From Enterococcus faecium (GTDB lineage Bacteria > Bacillota > Bacilli > Lactobacillales > Enterococcaceae), in NCBI RefSeq assembly GCF_029023785.1, contig NZ_CP118955.1, positions 2,158,501 through 2,222,500 of the forward strand: a DNA stretch of 64,000 nt, read 5' to 3'. Shown here one piece after another: positions 43,801 to 53,401 of this stretch. The translations under genes and the position numbers were made by a program. Each line of letters starts with the position of its first letter. Position 1 is the first letter of the stretch. The notes under the pieces were generated by a model. The model saw nothing but the letters and a program-made list of their open reading frames with translations, made no database searches and was not told the origin of the DNA.

Positions 43801-43999
43801 AACGCATCTCTTTTCCAGAGCGAAGTCTTCCGGAAGTTTCACCAAAAAGTGCGAAGGTGATCCCATCAAAAATCGTCGTTTTGCCAGCTCCTGTCTTCCC
43901 GCTGATCAAAAAAAGCGGTGCTTCTGTCAAACGTGAAAAATCTACGGTCTCATTGATAAAAGGACCAAAATTTTTAAGTTGTAATTTTTTCGGTTTCAT
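40871..43999 (-). CDS. sbcC: Exonuclease SbcC (Rad50-like ATPase)
   Basis: This 1042-residue SMC-like protein has an N-terminal Walker A (LISGKTGAGKTTIFDGI) and Q-loop (VLLPQGEFRNFL). Two very long Gln/Glu-rich coiled coils are joined by the zinc hook RPGEPCLVCGSTEHP. The C-terminal lobe has LSGGESFIAALSLALA and LFIDEGFGSLD. With SbcD it cleaves hairpins and protein-blocked ends at inverted repeats. It begins 6 bases after sbcD. Confidence 0.96.
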   Translation of the reverse strand: MKPKKLQLKNFGPFINETVDFSRLTEAPLFLISGKTGAGKTTIFDGITFALFGETSGRLRSGKEMRSLFATPDEETSVTFSFEHQQMSYEIERKPEQVLAKRKGNGTKKQAAKVTLTIFDGKGKEIKQITKRTEADQLIRELMNLDAKQFSQIVLLPQGEFRNFLVSSSSDKETVLRHLFGTQFFQQFNERLKEKAKQQQQKLDHLEQELHLLQKRFVLVKEEEPAAGFEAVLAQWTNHQAILEKQITEEKEALTELQEKQKQLENSYYRFESLKKSYEEKTILINKQKELAAQKDEIEEKKRWIGYYEFTQRLVEPIQRLQEIKVEKIELSQKSSEQTKKLAMTTQNYEEWQKNEANRVRRQTKIKEAAQKLQNKQMMVPIVESLRSKKQDAEQLTISLDKEELNAEKLYQNLAIYQERTRILQENLLDQEKLQEDRLAFGQLKYLDEKQQEIEKQKAKDTGSLAQIREELKKATEEITKNSQLLKEQTEQAEQLKSQWAKQQIARLQLFLRPGEPCLVCGSTEHPIQQLKHEQPNKEDILKVEQQLAEAESAVERTQQIIAKSEAHENNLQQQLSDLEQKIMATNIQLAEQEEHLQQALKKAFPEITEQKTKTTLVVIEQSLDRRKSKMANARIELEEIRQQAEKLEQQLAVYKQQQTEKNNQLQQLQGEIKSLEQQLQDTDSNCLEEEIRRLEKQLEEDSNQLAVEQKAGVQLLQDLHTLRTQLDLQHEQIEKIDEKIEKEQERIAKKLESQSYFSTIEEICAFAQQQAQYKENQRTVTSYHEEQLVTADRLRQLENIQLTETFPDTEEISQQLEEIRRMIEIKQEKIYGLQEQKISNQKIYDECLSIYHTSQTKLDELTQLQQLSQTFNGENPKKTSLERYVLQVYLQEVLQVANDHLQRLTKNRYQFELADTIGSYRGKTGLEINIYDDQAGMSRSAHTLSGGESFIAALSLALALADVIQTQAGGVAIDALFIDEGFGSLDEEALEMAMEALETIESEGRMIGIISHVRELKERVLQQIRIDTEGSGQSKIRYQLG

Positions 44000-44005
44000 T
44001 CTTGA

Positions 44006-45127
44006 TCATTCCATTTCCATGATTTCTTGCAACGTTTCTCCGAGCCATTTTTCTTGGTTTGCAGTTAGCTGCTCTTCCGTCATTTCACTAAAAAATGCTT
44101 CTGCTAATTTTTGAGGATCTTTCATTTCTAGTACTTTTCGTTTGCGCTTTGTTTGTTCTGCTCGACCGTTTGCCCGTTCAATCCCCAAAATACGAGGATA
44201 TATTTGCCGAAGCTGGTTCATCATATTCGGGATGATCGTTCTATCAGTGAGATAGATATAGATGTAATTCTCCCGATTGACGGACTGATAAAAGGCAGGA
44301 TCCAGCAATTCTTTGAAACTCGCTGTTATTTCTTCAATATCATGCAGGGGTTCGATCTCCCTAAAATTCAACTCCAGGCCTGTTGTCAGGTCAACGATCC
44401 ATACGCCTTTTTTTTGGTTGATCTCAGATAAAGAGAATTTCAATGGGGAACCGCTATAGCGAGCATTATCCTGTCTCAAAGCAGCTTGATTATGCAAATG
44501 TCCTAGTGCTACATAATCAAACGGTGTAAGTAGTTCACCAGGGATCGAATCCAACCCGCCTACTTCGATTTTCGTTTCCGAATCAGATTTTACACTTCCC
44601 ATTACAAAAAAATGGCTAATCAATACTTGTTTTTTTTCTGAATCAAATAGCTCCTGCATTTTATCTATCACCTTGGCTACCGCTTGCTTGATCGTTCGGA
44701 TATTGTCATCTTCAAAATATAATCTCGCTGCAATTGGTTCAAAGTAAGGAAGAAAGAAAAATTGTACGTTTTTAAACTCGACTGGTTCAAATGCTTCTGC
44801 TAGCTGTGTTCGCAAAAAATAGTTCGAATAACTGAACCATGGCGTACCCGCTGAAAGTCTCGTACTGCTATCGTGATTTCCTGATATAGCAAAAATCGGG
44901 ATCTTTTCCTTTAAATTCCAATCGACCATCAATTCATTGTATAATTCTACGGCATCAACAGCTGGGACACTCCTATCATATAAGTCTCCGGCAATCACGA
45001 TTGCCTCTACTTTTTCTTCTTTCGCGATATCTAGTATAGAAGATAGTACATGACGCTGGTCTTCAATCAAGTCATAACCTTGTAGTTTTTTTCCGATATG
45101 CCAATCGGCTGTATGTAAAAAACGCAT
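44006..45127 (-). CDS. sbcD: Exonuclease SbcD (Mre11-like nuclease)
   Basis: This 373-residue metallophosphoesterase has the motif series MRFLHTADWHIGKKL, IVIAGDLYDRS, AISGNHDSSTRL, ISHFFVMGS and VALGHLHNQ, which supply the metal ligands. It is the nuclease partner of SbcC. It leads the minus-strand operon sbcD-sbcC-SNF2 helicase. ATG 45127 is preceded by TGAGGTGATTG. Confidence 0.96.
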   Translation of the reverse strand: MRFLHTADWHIGKKLQGYDLIEDQRHVLSSILDIAKEEKVEAIVIAGDLYDRSVPAVDAVELYNELMVDWNLKEKIPIFAISGNHDSSTRLSAGTPWFSYSNYFLRTQLAEAFEPVEFKNVQFFFLPYFEPIAARLYFEDDNIRTIKQAVAKVIDKMQELFDSEKKQVLISHFFVMGSVKSDSETKIEVGGLDSIPGELLTPFDYVALGHLHNQAALRQDNARYSGSPLKFSLSEINQKKGVWIVDLTTGLELNFREIEPLHDIEEITASFKELLDPAFYQSVNRENYIYIYLTDRTIIPNMMNQLRQIYPRILGIERANGRAEQTKRKRKVLEMKDPQKLAEAFFSEMTEEQLTANQEKWLGETLQEIMEME

Positions 45128-45215
45128 TCAATCACCTCAAAAAATGTCCTTCTAATTATTATAACACTTTGATCCATTACATGACACCTGTCTTCTATTT
45201 TACATATTGGAACGC

Positions 45216-45246
45216 AAAAAGAGGGCAGACTTGACGTCTCTCCCTC
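45216..45246 (-). terminator. Terminator after the PlsC-like gene
   Basis: On the minus strand GAGGG-AGAGAC pairs with GTC-TGCCCTC and is followed by TTTTTG. It lies about 70 bases beyond the acyltransferase stop codon. Confidence 0.7.
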
Positions 45247-45318
45247 GTTTTCATTGAAAAAGTCTGAACTGAACAGGACAGTAGATTCAAAAGACCGCCC
45301 ACGCATAAACTTATCATT

Positions 45319-45942
45319 TTATTTTTTTTTGACTTCATATTTGAAATCAGGGTTCACTTCTTTGTCCAATTTGTCAAAAGCTGCTTGTGTTCGTCGTTCG
45401 ATCTCCGCCATACCTTCTTTATCCGTTTTCTTGATATCTGATAAGTCGATTGGTTCGCCGAAACGCACTGTCACTCTCTGACGCTTGAACAGATCCCCAA
45501 GTGTCAACGGACCTTGATATACAGCTGGCACGATTTTCGCTTTAGACATTCTGGAAATCAATGCCATTCCGCCTTTAAGTTCTGTAGCATGTCTTGTCCC
45601 ACTGGGAAACATGATCAAACTCAAATTTGTCGATTTCAAAATCTTTACAGGTGTTTTAATGACGCTTGGTCCTGGATTTTCTCTTTTAACTGGAAAAGCA
45701 TTGGATCGAGTTAATATAAATCGCAGAACTGGATTTTTGAACAGTTCTTCTTTTGCCATAAAGCTGAATTCCTTGGGTGCTGCAGCTACCGCCAGATATA
45801 ATGGGTCCCACCAAGTACGATGGGGAGCAACTAGTATGTAATTCTCATCTTGCGGTAAAACTTCTTTATTCTCATAGCGGGCATTTCCATTAACTAAGGC
45901 TAATAGTACTCGAACTACCCCGCGCATAAATCGATAAAACAT
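45319..45942 (-). CDS. plsC: 1-acyl-sn-glycerol-3-phosphate acyltransferase (PlsC-like)
   Basis: This 207-residue protein has a short hydrophobic N-terminus, the acyltransferase HX4D motif in VAPHRTWWDPLYL, and a second motif MFPSGTRHATELKGG in which Ser replaces the usual Glu of FPEGTR, a common variant. It would acylate lysophosphatidate to phosphatidate at the membrane. ATG 45942 has GGAAGAG upstream; a longer in-frame reading is AT-rich and lacks a ribosome binding site. Paralogues with other acyl acceptors exist, so exact substrate is likely rather than certain. Confidence 0.85.
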   Translation of the reverse strand: MFYRFMRGVVRVLLALVNGNARYENKEVLPQDENYILVAPHRTWWDPLYLAVAAAPKEFSFMAKEELFKNPVLRFILTRSNAFPVKRENPGPSVIKTPVKILKSTNLSLIMFPSGTRHATELKGGMALISRMSKAKIVPAVYQGPLTLGDLFKRQRVTVRFGEPIDLSDIKKTDKEGMAEIERRTQAAFDKLDKEVNPDFKYEVKKK

Positions 45943-46070
45943 AGTCTCTTCCTTTCCCTTCTTATGGTCATAGTATGCATAAAAAATAGAGGTTTGACAA
46001 GCCACCTTGGTTCTTTTTAATAAAAATAGTATAATACAGACGACTATTTTTTTCATTTTGGAGGGAATCC

Positions 46071-46805
46071 ATGCTTCACGAAGACGAACGAATCGACCAA
46101 TTATACGCAGAAGATATCAAGATTATCCAAAGTTCCAAAGTGTTTTCTTTTTCTTTAGATGCTGTGCTGCTTGCTCACTTTTCCCGTGTACCTAAAAAAG
46201 GGAAGATTGTTGACCTTTGTGCAGGAAATGGCGCAGTTGGACTTTTTTTAAGTAAACGAACCCAGGCGGCTATCGACGCTATCGAACTTCAACCTCGTCT
46301 AGCAGACATGGCAAGACGTAGTATCGCGCTTAACCATTTAAATGAACAAATGACTGTCCACACCATCGATCTGAAAGACAGCTTATCTGTCGTTCGACAT
46401 AATTCTTGTGACTTAGTCGTCTGTAATCCACCTTATTTCAAAGGGCTGCCAACAAATAAAACGAACCCTAATAAACACCTGGCAATCGCCCGTCATGAGA
46501 TTCATACGACGTTAGAAGAAGTGATCGATATTTCAAGTAAGCTACTAAAAACAAATGGACGCTTTACTATGGTCCATCGTCCTGATCGGTTCTTAGAAAT
46601 CATTCAGGTCATGGAAGACTATCGAATTGCACCTAAAAGGATCCAATTTGTTTACCCAAAACCTGGAAAAGAGGCAAATATTTTGTTAGTTGAAGGAATC
46701 AAAGAAGGCAAATTAGACGGATTCAAAGTCGCTCCACCATTGATCACTTACAATATGGATGGAGAATACACTGCAGAGATTCGTGAGATGCTCTATGGCA
46801 AATGA
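46071..46805 (+). CDS. tRNA1(Val) adenine(37)-N6-methyltransferase family protein (YabB-like)
   Basis: This 244-residue SAM-dependent methyltransferase has FSFSLDAVLLAHFSR, the SAM loop VDLCAGNGAVGLFLS and the catalytic NPPYF in LVVCNPPYFKG, as in TrmN6/YfiC. The next gene overlaps by 11 bases and encodes a GIY-YIG protein, the same neighbour order as Bacillus yabB-yazA. ATG 46071 follows TGGAGGGAATCC. Confidence 0.9.
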   Translation: MLHEDERIDQLYAEDIKIIQSSKVFSFSLDAVLLAHFSRVPKKGKIVDLCAGNGAVGLFLSKRTQAAIDAIELQPRLADMARRSIALNHLNEQMTVHTIDLKDSLSVVRHNSCDLVVCNPPYFKGLPTNKTNPNKHLAIARHEIHTTLEEVIDISSKLLKTNGRFTMVHRPDRFLEIIQVMEDYRIAPKRIQFVYPKPGKEANILLVEGIKEGKLDGFKVAPPLITYNMDGEYTAEIREMLYGK

Positions 46806-47079
46806 ACATTATTTTTACGTATTATTCTGTAAAGATCAGACATTTTATGGTGGATATACAACCGATCTTTCTAGACGATTAGAGGAACATAACAATGGTA
46901 CTGGTGCTAAATATACTCGTCTTCAAAAAAGAAGACCTGTTAAGATGATCCATGCAGAAGTATTTTCTTCAAGAAGCGAAGCAACAAAAGCAGAAGCTGC
47001 ATTCAAAAAACTCACCCGAAAACAAAAAGAACGTTATTTACAGACACACTCAACCGTTTTGCTTCCTGAATCTATATGA
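46795..47079 (+). CDS. GIY-YIG domain protein (YazA/YhbQ family)
   Basis: This 94-residue single-domain protein starts MANEHYFYVLFCKDQTFYGG. The YVL and YGG segments correspond to the GIY and YIG strands, followed by the conserved Arg in TTDLSRRLEEHN and a Glu in SRSEATKAEAAFKKL. Members are small nucleases of uncertain role. The start overlaps the methyltransferase end by 11 bases, with a GTGAGATG-like ribosome binding site inside it. A strong terminator follows. Confidence 0.92.
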   Translation: MANEHYFYVLFCKDQTFYGGYTTDLSRRLEEHNNGTGAKYTRLQKRRPVKMIHAEVFSSRSEATKAEAAFKKLTRKQKERYLQTHSTVLLPESI

Positions 47080-47101
47080 ATGTTAAAAACACGGTAAATA
47101 T

Positions 47102-47147
47102 AAAAAAACTTCAGGCAAAAACAAATGTTTTTGCCTGAAGTTTTTTG
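47102..47147. terminator. Bidirectional terminator
   Basis: AAAAAAACTTCAGGCAAAAACA pairs with TGTTTTTGCCTGAAGTTTTTT across a minimal loop. It separates the convergent GIY-YIG and OatA-like genes. Confidence 0.93.
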
Positions 47148-47153
47148 TAGCTA

Positions 47154-49037
47154 TCATTCTGTCACGTTTGTCTCACTGCTGTTCGTACTTGAACTTCCTC
47201 CTAGCAAGGCTTCGCTGACTAAGTGAATGTAATGTGTCATCCCTTCAGGATTTGGATGGACTTGATCATCATAAAACCAGTCACTATGGTCATTACTGTA
47301 GCTGTACCAATCAATCAGCGTCATATTGTCGTATTTTTTCGTCATCTGTTCAAGCATCGCATTCACGTCATTTTGCCAGCGCTTCGTCGGTACTCGGACA
47401 TTGACCCAGTATACTTTTCGATCACCGATTGCATCCATCACACTATCAAACTGAGCTTCCGAGAATGAGCCATTCGTTCCTAGTCCAATCAGAACAGTGT
47501 CTTTCAACAAATCTTGTTCCTTTAATTTTTCAATGTACGGTACACTGGCATATAATTGTCGTCCGACATCTCCATCTACCACTACTTTTGGATAAAGTTC
47601 TTGTAGATCCGTTGCAGCATCCAACATAACTGAATCACCAAATGCCGTTAGTTCTAATTTTTGTGCCTTATTCCCTTGTGCCTTGGACAACTCGTACTTA
47701 TCAAGGATCGCTTGGTCAACCGAACTAGTGGTGTTTTCTGAATTGTTTCTGGTTTCTTCTGCTAATTTTTTACTTTCAGCGATTTTTGCCTGCAGTTGTT
47801 TTTGATCGGCTGTTACAGCGTTTTTCGGTGCCGTAACGAAACCAACGAGTGCAATTGCTACAAGTAATGTGCCTGGAACAACCCATGGTTTGCTCTTACT
47901 GATGATCGGTTTGCTGAACCATCCTTTCATCACTTGGAATGTACGACCATAATCAAAACGTGCTAGCGGACGCTCCACATATCGATAAGAAAGTTCACTG
48001 ATGATTAGAATCAATGTGATTTCCACTAAAGTATGCAACAAAACATGATCGGCAATATCAGTCACCTTTGCTTCATAAAAAATCATAACTGGAAACTGAT
48101 ACAGATAAATGCCATAGCTTCGTTTGCCAATCCAAGTAAATACTGGATTTGTCAGCCATCGATTCAAACTTGCTCCGGGGTGTGCTGTCACTGCAACTAG
48201 CACTACGCATAACAGACTCACTAGGAGCATTCCTCCGTAATAGATGAAATTGTAATGATCATCTAAAAAGAAGAAGCAAAGAATCAGTGCCAAAAGCGAG
48301 ATTCCTCCAGCGATATTCAGAATATTTTTCGCTTGTTTCGGGATGTTTTTCTTTAAACGCGTACTTGGCCAAACAAACGCAAGCGCACTTCCCAACCATA
48401 TAGAAAACAGACGAGTGTCGGTACCGTAATAAACACGGGTTGGATCGCCTCCTGGTGTATACAAGATCATCATCAAGATGGCGGAGAGGAAGGATGTACC
48501 TAACACAGTATAAAAGATCCATTTTCTTTTACGAACAAATACCATCAACAATACAAACAAGATCGGCCAAACCAAATAGTTTTGACCTTCTACTGCTAAA
48601 GACCAGATATGCGTAAACGGTGACTCATTAGCAAATCGATCGAAATAAGATAAACCGTTATTGATTTGCCACCAGTTGTTGACATACAGTAAGCTGCTGA
48701 CCACAACTCCTCGAAGATTGTTTAACAGCCCTCGCTGAAACAAAGTGATATAAGCCGAAGCTGTCACAAGCATAAAAACAAGTGCCGGATAGAGTCTCTT
48801 CATTCTTCTGACATAAAATTGCCAAATATTGATTTTTCCATTTTGTTCCCATTCCTGCCGCAGCAGATCCGTGATCAAATAACCAGATACGACGAAAAAA
48901 ATCGGAACGCCCAAATAGCCGCCTTTCATACTAGTTGGCAGAAGGTGATAGAAGATAACACCCACCACAGCTAATGAACGGAGCCCATCAAACCCAGTGA
49001 TGTAGCGGCTGTTTTTTAACCTTTTTTGTTTTTCCAT
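47154..49037 (-). CDS. oatA: OatA-like O-acetyltransferase (acyltransferase-3 plus SGNH)
   Basis: This 627-residue membrane protein has an N-terminal acyltransferase-3 domain (about ten helices to residue 400; FDGLRSLAVVGVIFYHLLPT, THIWSLAVEGQNYLVWPI). A linker rich in Asn, Ser and Thr leads to an extracellular SGNH esterase-like domain with FGDSVMLDAA (catalytic Ser) and DQVHPNPEGMTHY (Asp/His pair). This is the OatA layout: acetyl groups are moved across the membrane and placed on peptidoglycan muramic acid, giving lysozyme resistance. Other extracellular polymers are possible targets. It is monocistronic with terminators on both sides. Confidence 0.85.
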   Translation of the reverse strand: MEKQKRLKNSRYITGFDGLRSLAVVGVIFYHLLPTSMKGGYLGVPIFFVVSGYLITDLLRQEWEQNGKINIWQFYVRRMKRLYPALVFMLVTASAYITLFQRGLLNNLRGVVVSSLLYVNNWWQINNGLSYFDRFANESPFTHIWSLAVEGQNYLVWPILFVLLMVFVRKRKWIFYTVLGTSFLSAILMMILYTPGGDPTRVYYGTDTRLFSIWLGSALAFVWPSTRLKKNIPKQAKNILNIAGGISLLALILCFFFLDDHYNFIYYGGMLLVSLLCVVLVAVTAHPGASLNRWLTNPVFTWIGKRSYGIYLYQFPVMIFYEAKVTDIADHVLLHTLVEITLILIISELSYRYVERPLARFDYGRTFQVMKGWFSKPIISKSKPWVVPGTLLVAIALVGFVTAPKNAVTADQKQLQAKIAESKKLAEETRNNSENTTSSVDQAILDKYELSKAQGNKAQKLELTAFGDSVMLDAATDLQELYPKVVVDGDVGRQLYASVPYIEKLKEQDLLKDTVLIGLGTNGSFSEAQFDSVMDAIGDRKVYWVNVRVPTKRWQNDVNAMLEQMTKKYDNMTLIDWYSYSNDHSDWFYDDQVHPNPEGMTHYIHLVSEALLGGSSSTNSSETNVTE

Positions 49038-49198
49038 TCAATATTCCAACTTTTCATAAACTTTTTTCATTCGTAATATACGGGTATTAAGTGAAAATAG
49101 CAAGTAGAATCGTGTCCTTTCTCTACTATTTTTTTCTATCATCCCATAAATTTAAAAAAATAAACATGCTTTTTTTCAACTTTAAGAAAATTTCAAAT

Positions 49199-49274
49199 AA
49201 AAAAGCAGTTTTTCTTTGCTGATTCTACTATGGTAGAAAAAAACTGCAGACAAACGAACGTCTGTCTACAGCAG
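49199..49274 (-). terminator. Tandem terminators after the YitT gene
   Basis: On the minus strand CTGTAGACA pairs with TGTCTGCAG followed by seven T. Then GCAGTTTTT pairs with AAAAACTGC around an inner TCTAC/GTAGA stem and another T run follows. Together they end the YitT gene before oatA. Confidence 0.8.
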
Positions 49275-49302
49275 TATTTCATGAATTTTTGTCAAACTCG
49301 AT

Positions 49303-50178
49303 CTAAATGCCATCCTCATAGAAACGACCAAGTATCTGGACGTTTTCTGCAATACTTACAAAAGCTTGTGGATCAGAAGCTTTCATTGCTTCTCTAAGTA
49401 GAGGCAGTTCGTATCGTGTAACGATCGTCATCAATACTGTCTGCTTATCATGCTTATAAGCACCTTCTGCTTCATTGATGATCGTGATCCCTCTACGCAT
49501 ACAGTTTTGGATTTCATTTACTACTTTTTCTGGATGTTTCGTTACGATCATTACCTGCATCTTCTTTTGTTTAGTATAAACGACATCAGTTACTTTTCCA
49601 CTGACGAAAATAGACAACGTACTGTAAAACATATATTGCCAGCCAAATAGAATTCCGGCAACAAAAACGATCAATGCATTGAAGTAGATCGAAATAGAAC
49701 CAATCGACTTTCCTGTTTTTTTACGAATCGTGATACTCACGATATCTAGACCGCCCGATGATAGGCCGTTTCTCAACGCTAGCCCAATACCTAGTCCCAT
49801 CACAGCCCCCCCAAACAACGCACAGATGATTGGATCGGTAGATAGGACTGTTTCCGGTAAAATATGGATACAAAGGGAGGTCAAAGTGACTGTGATAAAA
49901 GTGAAAATTGTAAACTTCTTCCCGATTTTTAACCACGCCAATACAAACAAAGGTATATTCAGTAAATACAAAGTTGTTGATACCGGTACTTCGAATCCTA
50001 TCAGTGATTTTGACAAAGTCGTCAAAATCTGAGCTAGACCAGTAATACCACTTGAATAAATATGTCCTGGCTGATAAAAGAAATTCAATGCGACTGATGC
50101 GATCAACGCATAAACGATAGATACCGAAAGCTTGGTCGTGTAATCATGATAAGCCCAATTTTCGAATGTTTTTTTCAT
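49303..50178 (-). CDS. YitT family membrane protein (DUF161/DUF2179)
   Basis: This 291-residue protein has five to six hydrophobic helices (YALIASVALNFFYQPGHIYS, GGAVMGLGIGLALRNGLSSGGLD) and a C-terminal cytoplasmic domain with KKMQVMIVTKHPEKVVNEI and RGITIINEAEGAYKHD, the DUF2179 ligand-binding-like module. Function is not established; it is very widespread in Firmicutes, often in several copies. Its start ATG 50178 is preceded by AAAGCGGGGC. Confidence 0.88.
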   Translation of the reverse strand: MKKTFENWAYHDYTTKLSVSIVYALIASVALNFFYQPGHIYSSGITGLAQILTTLSKSLIGFEVPVSTTLYLLNIPLFVLAWLKIGKKFTIFTFITVTLTSLCIHILPETVLSTDPIICALFGGAVMGLGIGLALRNGLSSGGLDIVSITIRKKTGKSIGSISIYFNALIVFVAGILFGWQYMFYSTLSIFVSGKVTDVVYTKQKKMQVMIVTKHPEKVVNEIQNCMRRGITIINEAEGAYKHDKQTVLMTIVTRYELPLLREAMKASDPQAFVSIAENVQILGRFYEDGI

Positions 50179-50286
50179 GGAAAAGCCCCGCTTTATATGT
50201 TATGGCTTCATTATAAAGTGTTTTTCAATTAAATCAAGGTTGTCAAAAGAAGCGTATTCGACAAATCCTTTTTACCTTTTTATCGG

Positions 50287-52056
50287 CTATTCTTCTATAT
50301 TCGTTACATCAATATTCAATTCGAACAATTGTAAAGGCGAAACCATACTTGGTGCATCACTCATCACATCTGCTGCTTTTCCGTTTTTAGGAAAGGCAAT
50401 GACTTCACGAATATTATCTTCTCCGGCTAATAACATTGCAAAACGGTCCAATCCTAATGCAATACCGCCATGTGGAGGGAATCCGTAATCTAAAGCTGTT
50501 AACAAGAAACCAAATTGTTCTTCCATTTGTTCTTTTGTAAAGCCTAGAGTTTCTAGTACTTTTTCTTGAAGCTCACGAGTATGAATACGGATAGAACCTC
50601 CGCCTAGTTCATAACCGTTCAAGACGATATCATAAGCTTCTGCATAGACTTTTGCAGGGTCTTCAGCCAATAACGGGATATCTTCTTCTTTTGGCATCGT
50701 GAATGGATGGTGAGCAGAGACATATCGACCTTCTTCTTCTGAAAATTCAAATTGTGGCCAATCAGTTACCCATAAGAAATTGAATTTCGATTCATCAATT
50801 AGTCCTAATTCTTTTCCTAAACGTGTCCGGATAGCACCTAATGCAGCAGCGACGATTTCACTTTTATCTGCGCCAAACATCAGCAAGTCACCTGGTTTTG
50901 CATCTGTTGCTTTAATGATTGCTTCTGTTGCTTCTCCCATGAATTTAGCAATTGGACCTTTCAATCCGTCTTCTTCTACTTTCAGCCATGCAAGCCCCTT
51001 AGCTCCGAATTGTCCTACATATTGACCTAACTGATCCATGTCTTTTCGTGAGTAGCGATCTGCAGCGCCTTTAGCATTCAATGCTTTCACGACACCGCCG
51101 TTTTCAAGAGCCATTTGGAAGACTTTGAATTCTACTTCTTTGACTGTATCGCTTAGATCGATCAATTCCATATCAAAACGTGTATCCGGTTTGTCGCTGC
51201 CGTAGCGAGCCATTGCTTCATCATAGGTCATACGAGGAAATGGCAATGTGACTTCGATACCGCGAACTTCTTTCATTACCTTCGCAATCAATCCCTCTGT
51301 GTAAGTTTGGATTTCTTCTGCTGTTAAGAACGTTGTTTCAATATCTACTTGCGTAAATTCAGGCTGACGGTCTCCACGTAAATCTTCATCGCGGAAACAA
51401 CGAACGATTTGATAATAACGGTCGAATCCAGCATTCATCAGCAATTGTTTAAACAATTGAGGAGATTGCGGCAACGCATAGAAATGTCCAGCATGGACAC
51501 GTGAAGGAACTAGGTAGTCTCTTGCGCCTTCTGGTGTAGATTTCCCTAGGTAAGGTGTTTCGATATCGAGAAAGTCATTATCATCTAAATAATGACGAAT
51601 CGCTTTTGTTGTCGCATTTCTTAATTTGATGTTTTTAGTCATTTTTGGACGACGCAGATCCAAATAACGATATTTCAAACGTATTTCGTCACTGATTGCT
51701 TGATCATCTTCAATTTGAAATGGCGGGGTTTTTGCTTGATTCAAAATCACGATTTCACTTGCAATCACTTCGAATTCACCAGTGGCCATTTTAGGATTTA
51801 CTGCATTTTCTCCGCGTCTTCTAACTTCCCCAGTCACTTCGATCACGTATTCACTGCGACATTTATCCGCGATTTCCCATGCTTCTTTGTTGATTTCAGG
51901 ATTAAAGACGATTTGAACGATTCCTTCACGATCACGTAGGTCGATAAAGATTACTCCCCCAAGGTCTCGTCTTTTTTGTACCCATCCTTTTAATGTAACT
52001 GTTTGTTCTAATTGTTGTTCGGAAACTAATCCGCAATAGATCGTTCTTTGTGCCAT
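50287..52056 (-). CDS. aspS: Aspartate-tRNA ligase
   Basis: This 589-residue class II synthetase has the OB-fold anticodon domain ([23 protein letters not shown]), motif 2 around [20 protein letters not shown], the GAD insertion of the bacterial type, and motif 3 [15 protein letters not shown]. It charges tRNA-Asp. It follows hisS by 14 bases, giving the classic hisS-aspS operon governed by the upstream T-box. Ribosome binding site GGAGGAAAAAAAT precedes ATG 52056. Confidence 0.97.
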   Translation of the reverse strand: MAQRTIYCGLVSEQQLEQTVTLKGWVQKRRDLGGVIFIDLRDREGIVQIVFNPEINKEAWEIADKCRSEYVIEVTGEVRRRGENAVNPKMATGEFEVIASEIVILNQAKTPPFQIEDDQAISDEIRLKYRYLDLRRPKMTKNIKLRNATTKAIRHYLDDNDFLDIETPYLGKSTPEGARDYLVPSRVHAGHFYALPQSPQLFKQLLMNAGFDRYYQIVRCFRDEDLRGDRQPEFTQVDIETTFLTAEEIQTYTEGLIAKVMKEVRGIEVTLPFPRMTYDEAMARYGSDKPDTRFDMELIDLSDTVKEVEFKVFQMALENGGVVKALNAKGAADRYSRKDMDQLGQYVGQFGAKGLAWLKVEEDGLKGPIAKFMGEATEAIIKATDAKPGDLLMFGADKSEIVAAALGAIRTRLGKELGLIDESKFNFLWVTDWPQFEFSEEEGRYVSAHHPFTMPKEEDIPLLAEDPAKVYAEAYDIVLNGYELGGGSIRIHTRELQEKVLETLGFTKEQMEEQFGFLLTALDYGFPPHGGIALGLDRFAMLLAGEDNIREVIAFPKNGKAADVMSDAPSMVSPLQLFELNIDVTNIEE

Positions 52057-52070
52057 TTATTTTTTTCCTC

Positions 52071-53363
52071 CTACTCGAATAAAGTCATTTCATCATAGAC
52101 TTCATCAAAATGTTCATATATCTCTTCTAATGGAAAACTTTTTTCTTTTCGGCTTGCCATTGCTTTGACATTAATCGTTTGACTAGCAAGCTCATCTTCA
52201 CCGATCACCAATACTAATTTGGCATTCGCTTTATCTGCTGTCTTAAATTGCGCTTTTGCTTTACGGTTCATGAAGTCGCGGTCAGCTGAAAAACCAAAGT
52301 TTCGAATCGCTTGGACCACTTTCAATGCTTCGATATTTGTTTCGTCTCCGAGTGCGACCACGTAAGCATCCAACTCATTAAATGCAGGGATAACTACTTC
52401 CTCTGCCTCCATAGTCAAGAGTAATCGCTCGATACCCATTGCAAATCCGAAGCCAGGTGTTGAAGGACCACCTAGTTCTTCCACTAGATTGTCATAACGT
52501 CCGCCTGCGCAAATCGTTGCTTGTGCCCCCATTTTTGGTGCGTCACTCATGATTTCAAAAATCGTATGTGTGTAATAATCTAGTCCGCGAACCATATTAC
52601 TGTCGATTTCATAAGGAACAGCCAATGCATCCAGCATGGAAACAACGGTATCAAAATGTTTTTGAGCAGGCTCGCTTAGATAATCTAAGATAGATGGAGC
52701 TTCTGCCACAAATTTTTGATCTCGTTTGTCTTTACTGTCCAATACGCGTAATGGATTTTCATGAAGGCGGCGTTTAGAGTCTTCACTCAGCTCTGATTCA
52801 AAAGGTAAAAGATAGTCGATCAATGCTTGACGATAGGCTTGACGCGTTTCTTTATCACCTAATGAATTGATGACTAGCCGGATTTGCGTGATCCCCAACT
52901 GTTTGAAGAAATCAAGTGCCATCACCATGCTCTCCACATCAGTTGCAGGGTTTTCTGATCCAAATGCTTCTACTCCGATTTGATGGAATTGACGTAACCG
53001 TCCTTTTTGAGGGCGTTCGTAGCGAAACATTGGTCCCATATAAAAAGTTTTGAACGGTTTCGCATACTCTGGGCCGAACAATTTATGCTCAACAAAAGAA
53101 CGAACGATTGGTGCTGTACCTTCTGGTCGAAGCGTCACATGGCGTTCCCCTTTGTCATAAAAATCATACATCTCTTTTGAAACGATATCCGTTGTATCCC
53201 CTACACTTCGGGATATCACTTCATAGTGTTCAAAAATCGGTGTACGCATTTCATTATACTGATAATCTCTGAATAATAAACGTGCTGTTTCTTCGACAAA
53301 CTGCCATTTTTCTGATTCGCCTGGCAAAATATCATTTGTTCCTTTTGGTCTTTGGAAACTCAT
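52071..53363 (-). CDS. hisS: Histidine-tRNA ligase
   Basis: This 430-residue class II synthetase begins [20 protein letters not shown] and has motif 2 ([20 protein letters not shown]), the histidine-specific [14 protein letters not shown] and motif 3 ([13 protein letters not shown]). The C-terminal anticodon-binding domain follows. It is the first gene after a T-box leader and probably shares transcription with aspS. Confidence 0.97.
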   Translation of the reverse strand: MSFQRPKGTNDILPGESEKWQFVEETARLLFRDYQYNEMRTPIFEHYEVISRSVGDTTDIVSKEMYDFYDKGERHVTLRPEGTAPIVRSFVEHKLFGPEYAKPFKTFYMGPMFRYERPQKGRLRQFHQIGVEAFGSENPATDVESMVMALDFFKQLGITQIRLVINSLGDKETRQAYRQALIDYLLPFESELSEDSKRRLHENPLRVLDSKDKRDQKFVAEAPSILDYLSEPAQKHFDTVVSMLDALAVPYEIDSNMVRGLDYYTHTIFEIMSDAPKMGAQATICAGGRYDNLVEELGGPSTPGFGFAMGIERLLLTMEAEEVVIPAFNELDAYVVALGDETNIEALKVVQAIRNFGFSADRDFMNRKAKAQFKTADKANAKLVLVIGEDELASQTINVKAMASRKEKSFPLEEIYEHFDEVYDEMTLFE

Positions 53364-53401
53364 AGTTTTCTCTCCCTTTCTTAGCTATGTAAATAAAAAA
53401 A

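Noticed and set aside
47154..49037. WSLAVEGQ in the OatA-like protein in place of a WSLAVEEQ motif, as possible loss of a catalytic residue.
   Set aside because: The first Glu is kept and Gly at the second position occurs in this family, so I do not treat it as a defect.
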